A stretch of 11,083 nucleotides of DNA from an uncultured Acidobacteriota bacterium (GTDB lineage Bacteria; Acidobacteriota; Blastocatellia; Pyrinomonadales; Pyrinomonadaceae): the NCBI GenBank assembly GCA_902826505.1, contig CADEFG010000096.1, positions 1 to 11,083 on the forward strand, given 5' to 3'. The position numbers and the translations under genes were made by a program. Under the pieces are notes generated by a model. The model did not search any database. It was not told the origin of the DNA and saw only the letters and a program-made list of their open reading frames with translations. Each line of letters begins with the position of its first letter. Positions within the stretch are counted from its first letter, which is position 1. Below are positions 1 through 7,460 of the stretch, one piece after another.

Positions 1-4
1 TGCA

Positions 5-35
5 GGATAACGCAATCGGCGTGATTGCGTTATCC
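5..35 (-). terminator. Perfect 13-bp stem-loop downstream of the complete tricorn-like gene
   Basis: GGATAACGCAATC (5-17) and GATTGCGTTATCC (23-35) are perfect reverse complements around a 5-base loop (GGCGT). The hairpin begins 15 bases after the TAA stop of the minus-strand peptidase gene, where a transcription terminator or 3' mRNA-stabilising stem is expected. The window ends 4 bases beyond the stem on the minus strand, so a U-tract cannot be seen or excluded. The four visible bases (TGCA on minus) are not a U-run. The call therefore rests on stem quality and position only. Confidence 0.5.
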
Positions 36-50
36 CGCGCGGTTACTCGT

Positions 51-3000
51 TTACTGCTGGCTGCCGTTTTTCGCCGATTGCCCGCCCGACGCCGGAGCAA
101 TCGGATTGGCTTTGTGGTAATCGGGATACGGCGGGCGTTTGTATTCCTTCGGCGGATTTTTCTTCAGTTCTTCCAGCAGGTAATTGACGGCGCGTTCAAG
201 CTGAACGTCGCGGCCTTCGCGCCAGGCTTTGGGGTCGAGGTCAATTTCGATGTCGGGCGCGACGCCTCGATTTTCGATGTCCCATTTCCCTTCAGGCGTG
301 TAAAACGCGAAGTGCGGAGCCGTCACGCTGCCGCCGTCCATCAACGTCGGATAACCTCCGATTCCAACCAGACCGCCCCACGTGCGTTTGCCGATAATCG
401 GGCCTATGCCGTAACGGCGGAACAGGTAGGGCAGATAATCTCCACCCGAACCGGAGTATTCATTGGCCAACATAGCTTTCGGACCGGGCATCGTGGCGAC
501 AGGCTGACGAAAATCTATGCCGTCGCGGCCAGCCCAAAAACTGTTGAGCGGTTTCTTCAGGTAATCAACGACGTAATCCGCCGCGTGGCCTCCGCTGTTG
601 TAGCGTTCATCCACCACCGCGCCTTGTTTGTCGAGTTGCGAGAAGAAGTAGCGGTTGAAGAAGGTGTAACCGCCCCCGGCAGTGTCCGGCAGATAAATGT
701 AAGCCAGTCGGCCATCGCTCATCTTTTCGACTTTGCGGCGGTTGTCTTCGACCCAGGCCAGGTTACGAAGCGCGCCTTCGCTGGCGACGGGAACGACGAC
801 AACATCGCGCGAACCAGTTCCGTCAGGATTTGGCCCGACTTTGAGCGTCACCTGTTTGCCTGCCGTGCTTTCAAACAAAGCGTAAATGTCGTCGGCGGCG
901 GTCAAATCGCGGCCTTTGACAGCCAGCAGATATTCGCCCGCGACGACATTGACTCCTGGTTGCGTCAACGGAGCGCGAAGTTGCGGATTCCAGTTTTCAC
1001 CGTTGAAAACTTTGGCAAAGCGATAGCGCCCGTTTTCAATCTTGTAATCGGCTCCGAGCAATCCACCAGCGATGCGCTTCGGATCGGGAATGTCTCCGCC
1101 GTTGACGTACAGATGGCCGACAGTCAATTCGCCCAGCATTTCCTGAAACAGGTAATTCAAATCCGAGCGATGAACCAACGCTTGCACGTAAGGCTCGTAT
1201 TTCTTCTCGGTCGCTTTCAGGTCAAGCCCGTGATAGTTCGGCGCGTAAAAGAAGTCGCGTTCGATGCGCCAGGTTTCGCGGTACATCTGCTGCCACTCGG
1301 CTTTGGGATCAACGAAAACTTCCATGTCTTCGGTTTTCAATCTGCCTTCGCCGGGTTTGAAAGCAGGCGTTCCCGCCATAGCCGTTGCCGCAATGAACCA
1401 GCCCGGCCCCATTCGGTACAGCATCTTTTCGCCGTTGGCCGAAAAGGTCAGCGTCTGGATGTTGTCCATCACTTTATCCAGCTTGCGCTTTTCCAAATCG
1501 AATTTGTGGAGCGTGGCTCCTTGTGCGCCTTCTGGAAATTCGCCAATCCACAAAGTTCCGGGCTTACCAGCATCCAAACCAACGTAGTTTTTGTTCGGAA
1601 TCGGCAAAGCCAGAATACGCTGGCCGATGTTGTCGAAATCAATTGCGACCTTCGGAGCCTCTTTCTTCTCGGCAGGTTTTGCCGCAGCCGCAGCATCAGC
1701 TTTTTTCTCTTCTGGCTTGTCAGCAGGCTTGGCTGCGTCAGCCCCTCCCTCACGGTCGGGGTTCTGCACCTTTTCTTCGTCGCTTTCAGGAGCCAGCGGC
1801 GAAGGCAAATCTTTTCTCAACACGGCGACATAAACGCTGCTCGTCGGGCGATGAGCATACGAAGACATATCGAAGCCGGAAAGTTTCGGCCCGGTGTCTG
1901 TGCTGGCCGTGAAGTAAATGTATTTGCCGCTTTTGTCGAAGACAGGCGAACCGGCGTTGCTCATGCCGTCGGTGATCTGAACCGTCTTGCCGTCTTCCAG
2001 CGAATAAACATAAACCGCGCTGTAATACGATTTCAGAGGTTTGCCGTAAGTCAGCCAGCGGCTGTCTGAAGACCAACTGACGCCGTTGGCTCCAGCAAAA
2101 ATCGTTGTGTCGTATTTTTTCGGCTGAGCGGTTTCGACATCCACCAACCACATATTGCCGCGTTTGTCGCTGAGAGCGATTTTCTTGCTATCAGGCGACC
2201 ATTGCGGGTTGTAATAAAAGCTTGGCTCAAGTTTGATCTTTTTGACTTCGCCAGCGGCTTTTTGATCGCGCAGGTGGAGTTCGTATTCGCCGGAAGCATC
2301 GCTGAAATAGGCAATCCACTTTCCGTCTGGCGACCACGAAGGATCACGTTCAGCGACGTTGGTCGTGCTGGTCAGATTACGAGCATCGCCTTTTTCAGCC
2401 GGGACGCTCAGGATTTCACCGCGAGCTTCAAACACAGCGCGAGCGCCGGTTGGCGAAATGGCTGCGCCGTTGATGCGCTGGCCGACTCGTTCGTACTTCG
2501 GACGCACAGCCAGTTGATCGGCGTTGATGGTCACGTTGACCTTTGTGCTGCGGTTGGATTTCAAGTCGAAGATGTTCAGCGAACCGAACTGCTCGTAAAC
2601 AATCGCATCACCTGTGGTCGCCGCCGTGGCTGATTTAATGTCCAGCCCGGTGTTGTTGATGAGCTTCGACACGCGCTTGGTTTTGGTGTCGTAAGCAAAC
2701 AACGTGATTGCGCCGTCGCGGTCAGACAGAAAATAAAACTTATCTCCAATCCACATCGGATTGAAGTCGTTGGAATCTTCGCGCGGGATTTTTTCTGTGC
2801 TGGAATCGCTGAGCGCGGCAATCCAAATGTACGAAGCGTGCCCGCCTCGATACCGCTTCCAGGCGTTGAAGGCGCGCGGCAGCGGTTCATACGCCAGCTT
2901 CGATCCGTCCGGCGAGAATGAGCCTTCGTGTCCGGTGGGCAGCGGAACTTCGGCAGGCAACCCGCCGGTGGCTGGCACGGTGAAGAGCTTCATGAAGCGG

Positions 3001-3413
3001 CGCGATTCGCTGCTGCGTTCGGAAAGGAACAACAGCGATTTGCCATCGGGAGTCCAGTTGGACAAAGCGTCAACGCCGGGATAAGCGGTCACTCGTTTCG
3101 GAACTCCGCCCGAAGCAGGCACTGTGAAAACGTCAGTGTTTCCGTCGTATTCACCAGTGAAAGCTACGGTCTGGCCGTCGGGCGAAAAGACAGCGTTCCC
3201 TTCGCCGCCGGTTCCATTGGTCAACCGAGTGGCTTCGCCACCTGCGCGCGGCACGCTCCACAAATCGCCAGCATACTGAAAAACGATGTGCGTGCGATTC
3301 ATCGTCGGTTTGCGAACCAACAGCGGACGCTCCTGCGCCGAACTGCGGTTATCTGAAATCAGCATCGCGGCTGCGATGAGCAAGAGCGACAAACTCAAAA
3401 ATGCTTTTCTCAT
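51..3413 (-). CDS. Secreted tricorn-like S41 family peptidase (beta-propeller / PDZ / protease core)
   Basis: This is a 1120-residue protein, close to the usual length of tricorn homologues (Thermoplasma tricorn is about 1070). The N-terminus (MRKAFLSLSLLLIAAAMLIS, likely cut near SSAQ) is a Sec signal peptide, so it should act in the periplasm or outside the cell on peptides. Residues about 35-540 carry repeated PD40 strands (FSPDGQTVAF, WSPDGKWIAYFSD, WSPDSKKIAL), and further propeller-type sequence continues to about 690; together these match the two propellers of tricorn. A Lys/Ala/Pro-rich linker interrupts the second propeller at about 552-588. Next come a C1-type helical segment (about 705-765), a PDZ-like domain (about 785-880) and the S41 core. 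By family alignment the catalytic residues are His767 (in TVGHLYV), Ser989 (in GSGGD) and Glu1047 (in IENRGVAPD). The start is supported by a GGGAGGGAA Shine-Dalgarno sequence just upstream. A damaged paralogue lies upstream on the same strand, 146 bp away. The exact substrate is unknown. Confidence 0.93.
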   Translation of the reverse strand: MRKAFLSLSLLLIAAAMLISDNRSSAQERPLLVRKPTMNRTHIVFQYAGDLWSVPRAGGEATRLTNGTGGEGNAVFSPDGQTVAFTGEYDGNTDVFTVPASGGVPKRVTAYPGVDALSNWTPDGKSLLFLSERSSESRRFMKLFTVPATGGLPAEVPLPTGHEGSFSPDGSKLAYEPLPRAFNAWKRYRGGHASYIWIAALSDSSTEKIPREDSNDFNPMWIGDKFYFLSDRDGAITLFAYDTKTKRVSKLINNTGLDIKSATAATTGDAIVYEQFGSLNIFDLKSNRSTKVNVTINADQLAVRPKYERVGQRINGAAISPTGARAVFEARGEILSVPAEKGDARNLTSTTNVAERDPSWSPDGKWIAYFSDASGEYELHLRDQKAAGEVKKIKLEPSFYYNPQWSPDSKKIALSDKRGNMWLVDVETAQPKKYDTTIFAGANGVSWSSDSRWLTYGKPLKSYYSAVYVYSLEDGKTVQITDGMSNAGSPVFDKSGKYIYFTASTDTGPKLSGFDMSSYAHRPTSSVYVAVLRKDLPSPLAPESDEEKVQNPDREGGADAAKPADKPEEKKADAAAAAKPAEKKEAPKVAIDFDNIGQRILALPIPNKNYVGLDAGKPGTLWIGEFPEGAQGATLHKFDLEKRKLDKVMDNIQTLTFSANGEKMLYRMGPGWFIAATAMAGTPAFKPGEGRLKTEDMEVFVDPKAEWQQMYRETWRIERDFFYAPNYHGLDLKATEKKYEPYVQALVHRSDLNYLFQEMLGELTVGHLYVNGGDIPDPKRIAGGLLGADYKIENGRYRFAKVFNGENWNPQLRAPLTQPGVNVVAGEYLLAVKGRDLTAADDIYALFESTAGKQVTLKVGPNPDGTGSRDVVVVPVASEGALRNLAWVEDNRRKVEKMSDGRLAYIYLPDTAGGGYTFFNRYFFSQLDKQGAVVDERYNSGGHAADYVVDYLKKPLNSFWAGRDGIDFRQPVATMPGPKAMLANEYSGSGGDYLPYLFRRYGIGPIIGKRTWGGLVGIGGYPTLMDGGSVTAPHFAFYTPEGKWDIENRGVAPDIEIDLDPKAWREGRDVQLERAVNYLLEELKKNPPKEYKRPPYPDYHKANPIAPASGGQSAKNGSQQ

Positions 3414-3439
3414 TGTTCCCTCCCAAAGGTTGCAGAAGT

Positions 3440-3553
3440 GATTTGGAGTGCGCGTGGCCTGCCACCGCTTTTCGTTCGCGGTAGAAGGTTTTCTATACCA
3501 GCAAGCCTTCTACCGCGAACACAAAGCTGCGCCGAGTCGCAGCACTCCAAATC
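3440..3553. repeat. Nested palindromic element between the two tricorn genes (REP/MITE-like)
   Basis: The element has perfect 12-bp inverted ends, GATTTGGAGTGC (3440-3451) and GCACTCCAAATC (3542-3553). Inside are three further hairpins: GTGGC-CT-GCCAC (3454-3465); a perfect 15-bp stem GTTCGCGGTAGAAGG (3474-3488) with CCTTCTACCGCGAAC (3506-3520) around a 17-base loop; and GCTGCG/CGCAGC (3526-3531 with 3538-3543, overlapping the right terminal arm). AGAAG (3434-3438) and CTTCT (3557-3561) extend the outer pairing after a small asymmetric bulge. It holds no coding capacity or transposase. It looks like a dispersed non-autonomous palindromic repeat and lies in the 5' leader of the downstream peptidase gene, ending 27 bp before its start codon. 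A transcription-attenuation or mRNA-processing role is possible but not shown. Confidence 0.75.
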
Positions 3554-3559
3554 TTGCTT

Positions 3560-5626
3560 CTATTGATTACCGCGTCCACCCTGACCAGCGGGCGCAGGCG
3601 CTGCGTTTTTGAAATAGTTTGGAAACGCCGGGCGTTTGTATTGCTTCGGCGGATTCTTCTTCAGTTCTTCCAGCAGGTATTCGACCGCGCGTTCCAGTTG
3701 CGGATCACGTCCTTGCCGCCAGAGCGCCGGATCGAATTCGACTTCGATGTCGGGCGCGACTCCGGCGTTTTCAACTTCCCATTCGCCGTCCAAGCCGTAA
3801 ATCGCCGCGTCCGGCGCGGTGTTTCCGCCGCCATCCATCAAAGGCGGCGCGCCGAAAGCAGCGATCAAACCGCCCCAGGTCTTTTTGCCAACCAGCGGAC
3901 CAAGCTTGGATTTTTTGAAATACCAGGGCATGGCGTCTCCGCCCGAACCGGCGAGTTCGTTAATCAGCATTGCCTTCGGACCGTAAATCGCTCCGGCAGG
4001 AACCGTCACGTCCTAGCCGCCTTCGCGGTAATGAATGTTGCGCAGTTGCTGGCGGCTCAGCAGTTGAACGACGTAATCGGCCAGCAATCCGCCGTTGTTA
4101 AAGCGTTCGTCCAGCAAGATTCCGTTCTTGTTGGTTTGCGCGAAAAAGTACCGGTTGAAGCTGTCGTAACCGCCGTTGGCCGTGTCAGGCATGTGCAGAT
4201 AAGCCAGTTTGCCGCCTGACAACTGATCCACTTTACGGCGATTGCCTTCGATCCAGGCCAGATACCTCAAGCCCTGTTCGCTGCCGACGGGAACGACCGT
4301 CACTTCGCGCGAATTCGAACCGTCGGCGTTCGCGCCGACTTTGATGACCACCTGCTTACCGGCTTTCGATTCCAGGAATTGATACACGCTGTCGATTGAA
4401 CGCAATTCACGACCGCCGACGGCCAGCAGGTATTCGCCTTCTTTGACGTTAATGCCCGGTGCGGTCAGCGGCGCCCGCAAATTCGGATTCCAGTTTTCGC
4501 CGTTGAAAACTTTGGCAAAGCGATAACGCCCATTTTCGATTTTGTAATCCGCGCCGAGCAATCCGCCGGGCACGAAGTTCGGGCTGGGCTGATCTCCGCC
4601 AAAAATAAACATGTGGCCAATCGTCAGTTGATTCAGCATGTCTGTGAACAGATAGGTCAAATCGCTGCGATGGGCTACGGCTTCGACATAAGGCGCGTAA
4701 CGCTTCTTCATCTCTTCCAGATTCAAACCGTGCAGGTTTTTGTCGTAAAAGAAATCGCGTTCGTTGCGCCAGACTTCGTTATACATCTGCCGCCATTCGA
4801 CTTGAGGATCAACGCGGACTTCCATGTCGGCGACTTTCAGCATGCTGGGGCCGCCCGGCGCTCCCGGAGGCATTGGCGCTCCGAGCGTTGCAACCGAACC
4901 GATCACCCAACTGCCGAAACCTTGCCGATACAGCGCCTTTTCGCCGTTGGCTGAAATCTCAAACGCCGCGACTCCGTCCAGAGCTTTGTCCAGTTTGCGT
5001 TTTTCCAGATCGTATTTTTGAACCGTGTAACCCGGCGCAGTTGCGCCAGCCAGTTGTTCAATGATGTAAATCACGTTCGCTTTGCCAGCCATCAAGCCTT
5101 GATAGTTTCGGTTGGGAATCGGCAAGGCAATGACGCGCTGGTCAATGCCTTCCAGATCAATGCGCGTCGGTTCGTCCTTCTTGGCTGGAGGCGTCGCCGC
5201 TGCGGCAGGTGGAGTTGCTCCGGCTGGTGGCGCTGGTGGAGTCGCAGGTTTCGCCCCGTCGCCCTGTCCCCCACTCGCCGCGTCAGGCTTCTTCTCTTCG
5301 GCGATTTTCTCTTCGTCACTTTCGGGAGCCAGCGGCGAAGGAATGTCGTTGCGAAGCACAATCGCATAAACGCTGCGGGTCGGCTGATTTCCGAAACCTG
5401 ACAAATCGGCAAAGCTGATGCTCGGCCCCAGGTTAGTGCTGGCCGTGAAGTACAGATACTTGCCGCTGCGATCAAACGCCGGAAAACGCGCATCGCCCAG
5501 CGAATCCGTCACCTGATTCGCTTTGCCGGTTTCCAGCGAATACACAAACACAGAACGCAGCAAATTAGTAAGCTGTTTGGTGTAAGTCAGCAAACGGCTA
5601 TCGGGTGACGAAACCGGCTCCATCAC
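3560..5626 (-). pseudogene. Truncated and nonsense-interrupted second tricorn-like S41 peptidase
   Basis: This is a paralogue of the gene at 51-3413. Homology begins at a PD40 strand (VSSPDSRLLTYTK), matching VSWSSDSRWLTYGK at about residue 445 of the complete copy, so the signal peptide, first propeller and part of the second are missing. The upstream side is a different gene, and no true start is present: the first possible start is a GTG at 5624-5626, two codons after an in-frame TAA. The linker is Ala/Pro/Gly-rich (about 5170-5310). The fragment before the TAG at 4013-4015 (537 residues) holds the C1-like region, the catalytic His338 (TIGHMFIF) and the PDZ-like domain. The same frame continues after the TAG, and that stretch holds the nucleophile Ser (GSGGD) and the Glu (VENAGVAPD). 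His-to-Ser spacing matches the intact copy within one residue, so no frameshift is involved. The final stop is also TAG. A product ending at the internal TAG would lack the nucleophile. A sequencing error at 4013-4015 is an alternative to real decay. Confidence 0.85.
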
Positions 5627-5632
5627 ATCTTA
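5608..5632. other. Junction between two unrelated gene fragments and two base compositions
   Basis: On the minus strand the lipoprotein reading frame ends with TAA (5630-5632). Two codons later, in the same frame, recognisable tricorn sequence begins (PVSSPDSRLL). Normal members of this tricorn family have several hundred residues before this point. To the left the DNA is GC-rich (for example 38 G+C of 60 in 4861-4920 and 34 of 60 in 1021-1080). To the right it is poorer (23 of 60 in 7561-7620 and 28 of 60 in 9301-9360). No insertion-sequence ends, integrase or tRNA are visible at the break. It may be a real recombination endpoint or a metagenome assembly join. Confidence 0.7.
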
Positions 5633-6217
5633 GTTGATGCCAATTGCGTTGCCGTCTTCTTTGACCGTCGCGTCGCCGACCGAATAATCATCGCTTTCGC
5701 CTTTCAAAGCGCCCATCGTGACGGTCGCTTTGCCCTCGGACATTTCTTCGATAAATTTTTTCGCCGTCGTCTGCAAATCCTCTTTCGTTAAAGTTTTATC
5801 CTTGAACGCGAGGACAAAGATGCCGATTTCCGACGGAGTCGGTGTTTTGGCGACAAAAACATCGACCCCGCCGCTTGTTTCCGAACCGCCGGTCGTGCCT
5901 TCGGGTACTGAAAAACCATAACCTTTCTGCTCATCATAGATATCGATCCAGCTCTCGGGAACCGGATTGTTCTTGGCTTTTTTGGCATTGCCGTCGGTCG
6001 GTTTCTTTTCATCTTTCAAAGCGGTTTTCGGCGCTTCGGTCTTGCTCGTCGAATTCGAAGCCTTATTGGTCGAAGCGCTCGTCGCCGTGTTCGAATTCGC
6101 CGGTTTCGCGGCGTTGCTCGTACTCGCGGTGTTTGAATTAGTTGAAAAACTAAAACTACAACCGAACATTGCCAAACCTGCCATTGAAATCGTTATTGTT
6201 AAAAGTATTTTTTTCAT
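5630..6217 (-). CDS. Putative lipoprotein, function unknown, possibly C-terminally truncated
   Basis: A 195-residue reading frame. MKKILLTITISMAGLAMFGC is a short charged, hydrophobic leader ending in a possible lipobox Cys20; positions -3 and -2 (Met, Phe) are not canonical, so lipidation is probable rather than certain. Residues 21-60 are a Ser/Thr/Asn/Ala-rich tether and 60-85 a Lys-rich stretch. From about 88 a folded domain begins (SWIDIYDEQKGYGFSVPEG, then FVLAFKDKTLTKEDL). I recognise this only as a domain type I associate with Acidobacteriota envelope proteins, with no known function. The start is supported by an AGGAGAG Shine-Dalgarno 5 bases upstream. The 3' end coincides with the junction: the sequence after DATVKEDGN may be foreign, so the natural protein is probably longer. 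It lies 59 bp downstream of the 134-residue secreted protein gene on the same strand, probably in one operon. Confidence 0.75.
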   Translation of the reverse strand: MKKILLTITISMAGLAMFGCSFSFSTNSNTASTSNAAKPANSNTATSASTNKASNSTSKTEAPKTALKDEKKPTDGNAKKAKNNPVPESWIDIYDEQKGYGFSVPEGTTGGSETSGGVDVFVAKTPTPSEIGIFVLAFKDKTLTKEDLQTTAKKFIEEMSEGKATVTMGALKGESDDYSVGDATVKEDGNAIGIN

Positions 6218-6276
6218 TTTCTCTCCTGTTAATTTTTCTAGTTTTGTTTTTTAATTGCTTGTTAAACTTCCCTGTT

Positions 6277-6681
6277 TTATTCGACGATCGCCGTCGCTTT
6301 GCCGTTTTTGAAATACAACTTGACGGTCGAAATGGTCAGCAAATTTAAACTGTCCCATTCTATAAAGGCGCCGTCTTCATCCTCGATCCGCAAATCCCAA
6401 TATTTTGCCTTTTCCTTTGGCGCAAAGGTGATTTCGACACTTTCTCCAGCCGGGAGCGTCGCCACGCCGAGAATGTCATCGCCCCAGGCTTTGGCATTAT
6501 GCGGCGTCACATAAAGCGCGTTGATCTCGACGCCGGTATTATTCACCAGTAAAAAATCCTGCTCACCGGGGAAAAAAGGTGCAAAAGTTTTTGTTTCACT
6601 GGCATTGGCTGAAATTGCCGAAAAACAAAAAATCCCCGCCATCAATATTCCGACAAACATGCCGCACATCATTTTTTTCAT
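6277..6681 (-). CDS. Small secreted protein of unknown function
   Basis: A 134-residue protein with a Sec signal peptide (MKKMMCGMFVGILMAGIFCF onward, likely cut after ANA at residue 27). The mature part is a compact beta-rich domain of about 100 residues with conspicuous segments QDFLLVNNTGVEI (about 41-53), LYVTP, WGDDILG, LPAGESVEITF, WDLRIEDEDG and IEWDSLNLL, ending with KLYFKNGKA. I have seen this pattern in small bacterial proteins sometimes labelled argininosuccinate lyase, but nothing here resembles that large cytosolic enzyme, so no function is given. ATTTAGGAGATAAAG precedes the ATG, a strong Shine-Dalgarno site that fixes the start. It is the first gene of a minus-strand pair with the lipoprotein at 5630-6217, and it is divergent from the sigma factor gene with 175 bp between the starts. 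Confidence 0.82.
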   Translation of the reverse strand: MKKMMCGMFVGILMAGIFCFSAISANASETKTFAPFFPGEQDFLLVNNTGVEINALYVTPHNAKAWGDDILGVATLPAGESVEITFAPKEKAKYWDLRIEDEDGAFIEWDSLNLLTISTVKLYFKNGKATAIVE

Positions 6682-6776
6682 TTCTTTATCTCCTAAATAT
6701 TTTTAATTTCGTTCTTAAATCTTCATTCCAGGCTCTTTGCTTCGTCTTTCTACCTAGCTAAACGGTAATTGAAAAG

Positions 6777-6829
6777 AAAAAGGGTCATGATGGTTTCAAT
6801 TTTTTTTTTTTTACTATTCGTAATATAAT
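6777..6829 (+). promoter_or_regulatory. Putative promoter and upstream box of the ECF sigma gene
   Basis: A perfect TATAAT (6824-6829) lies 27 bases before the ATG. The 12-mer AAAAAGGGTCAT (6777-6788) ends 35 bases before it, and the same 12-mer recurs upstream of the kinase gene at nearly identical spacing. No good TTGACA -35 is present; that position is occupied by a run of 13 T (6800-6812). The GGGTCAT box, centred near -50 to -55 relative to a likely start site, could bind an activator or be a UP-like element. The promoter is inferred and no transcription data are available. Confidence 0.55.
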
Positions 6830-6856
6830 CAGCACAACATTTATCCCGTAAAAAAT

Positions 6857-7429
6857 ATGGTCAAAGCGGAATCGCAACAGATTACTCAATTGCTTGCCGA
6901 TTGGGGTCGCGGAAATGAGTTTGCCCAGGAACAGCTTTTTCCGCTGGTCTATGAGGAATTGCGCCGGATGGCTCGCGGTTACTTGCGCCGCCAGCCTGCG
7001 GGGCACACTTTTCAAACCACCGAACTGATTCACGAAGCATATTTGAAACTTGCCAAACAAGACGAAAAAAACTGGCAGAACCGGGCGCATTTTTTTGGCG
7101 TCGCGGCACGGGCAATGCGGCATATTTTGGTCGATTACGCGCGTTCAAAACAAAGCAAAAAACGCGGCGGTTGGCAGGAACGCGTCACGCTCAGCGAAAA
7201 CGCGATCATTTCGACGGAAAACTCCGACGAAATCGTTGCGCTTGACGATGCTTTGCAGCAGCTCGCGGGTTTGGACGAGCGCAAAAGCCGCGTCGTCGAA
7301 CTGAAATTTTTTGGCGGGCTGAATATCGAAGAAATCGCCGAAGTCCTGAAAATCTCGCACGAAACCGTTAAACGCGATTGGCGGTTTGCGCGCACCTGGC
7401 TTTTGCGCGAATTGGCGGGGCAAGGGTGA
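6857..7429 (+). CDS. ECF-type RNA polymerase sigma factor, TIGR02999 / PF07638 family
   Basis: A 190-residue protein of normal length for the family. Region 2 spans about 10-95 (WGRGNEFAQEQLFPLVYEEL, then FFGVAARAMRHILVDYARSK at 79-98, covering regions 2.3-2.4). Region 4 spans about 130-186 with a helix-turn-helix (LNIEEIAEVLKISHETVKRD, 155-174). It should direct RNA polymerase to a dedicated set of promoters. The region 2.2 motif that in ordinary ECF factors reads like DAED is here Gln53-Thr54-Thr55-Glu56, followed by LIHEAYLKL, leaving one acidic residue and two threonines. That is the hallmark of ECF factors controlled by Ser/Thr kinases. No anti-sigma gene is adjacent, whereas a PknB-type kinase gene lies about 1 kb downstream. 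The ATG has no Shine-Dalgarno sequence (CCCGTAAAAAAT precedes it), and the leader is short and A-rich. The start is supported by family-like N-terminal length. Confidence 0.9.
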   Translation: MVKAESQQITQLLADWGRGNEFAQEQLFPLVYEELRRMARGYLRRQPAGHTFQTTELIHEAYLKLAKQDEKNWQNRAHFFGVAARAMRHILVDYARSKQSKKRGGWQERVTLSENAIISTENSDEIVALDDALQQLAGLDERKSRVVELKFFGGLNIEEIAEVLKISHETVKRDWRFARTWLLRELAGQG

Positions 7430-7460
7430 ACATTTGACGGTTTCTACTTTAAAAAGGCTT

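Noticed and set aside
21..2069. A 682-residue open frame on the plus strand
   Set aside because: It is entirely antisense to the tricorn-like peptidase, whose signal peptide, PD40, PDZ and catalytic motifs are unmistakable. Long antisense frames are expected opposite GC-rich genes, and its Arg/Val/Phe-rich product shows no domain.
3440..3553. A short insertion sequence with terminal inverted repeats
   Set aside because: No transposase frame and no flanking target-site duplication are visible. Only a non-autonomous palindromic repeat can be supported.
4013..4015. TAG recoded as an amino acid (pyrrolysine or amber suppression)
   Set aside because: The same gene also ends at TAG (3560-3562) and its 5' end is missing, so decay or a base error is more economical. 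There is no evidence of recoding machinery in the window.
3554..4219. A 221-residue plus-strand frame over the 3' part of the second tricorn gene
   Set aside because: It is a shadow of the paralogue's coding strand and resembles the antisense product of the first copy, so its similarity to that frame only reflects the duplication.
6277..6681. Argininosuccinate lyase, a label sometimes attached to similar small proteins
   Set aside because: The protein is 134 residues with a signal peptide, far too short for the enzyme and without its motifs.
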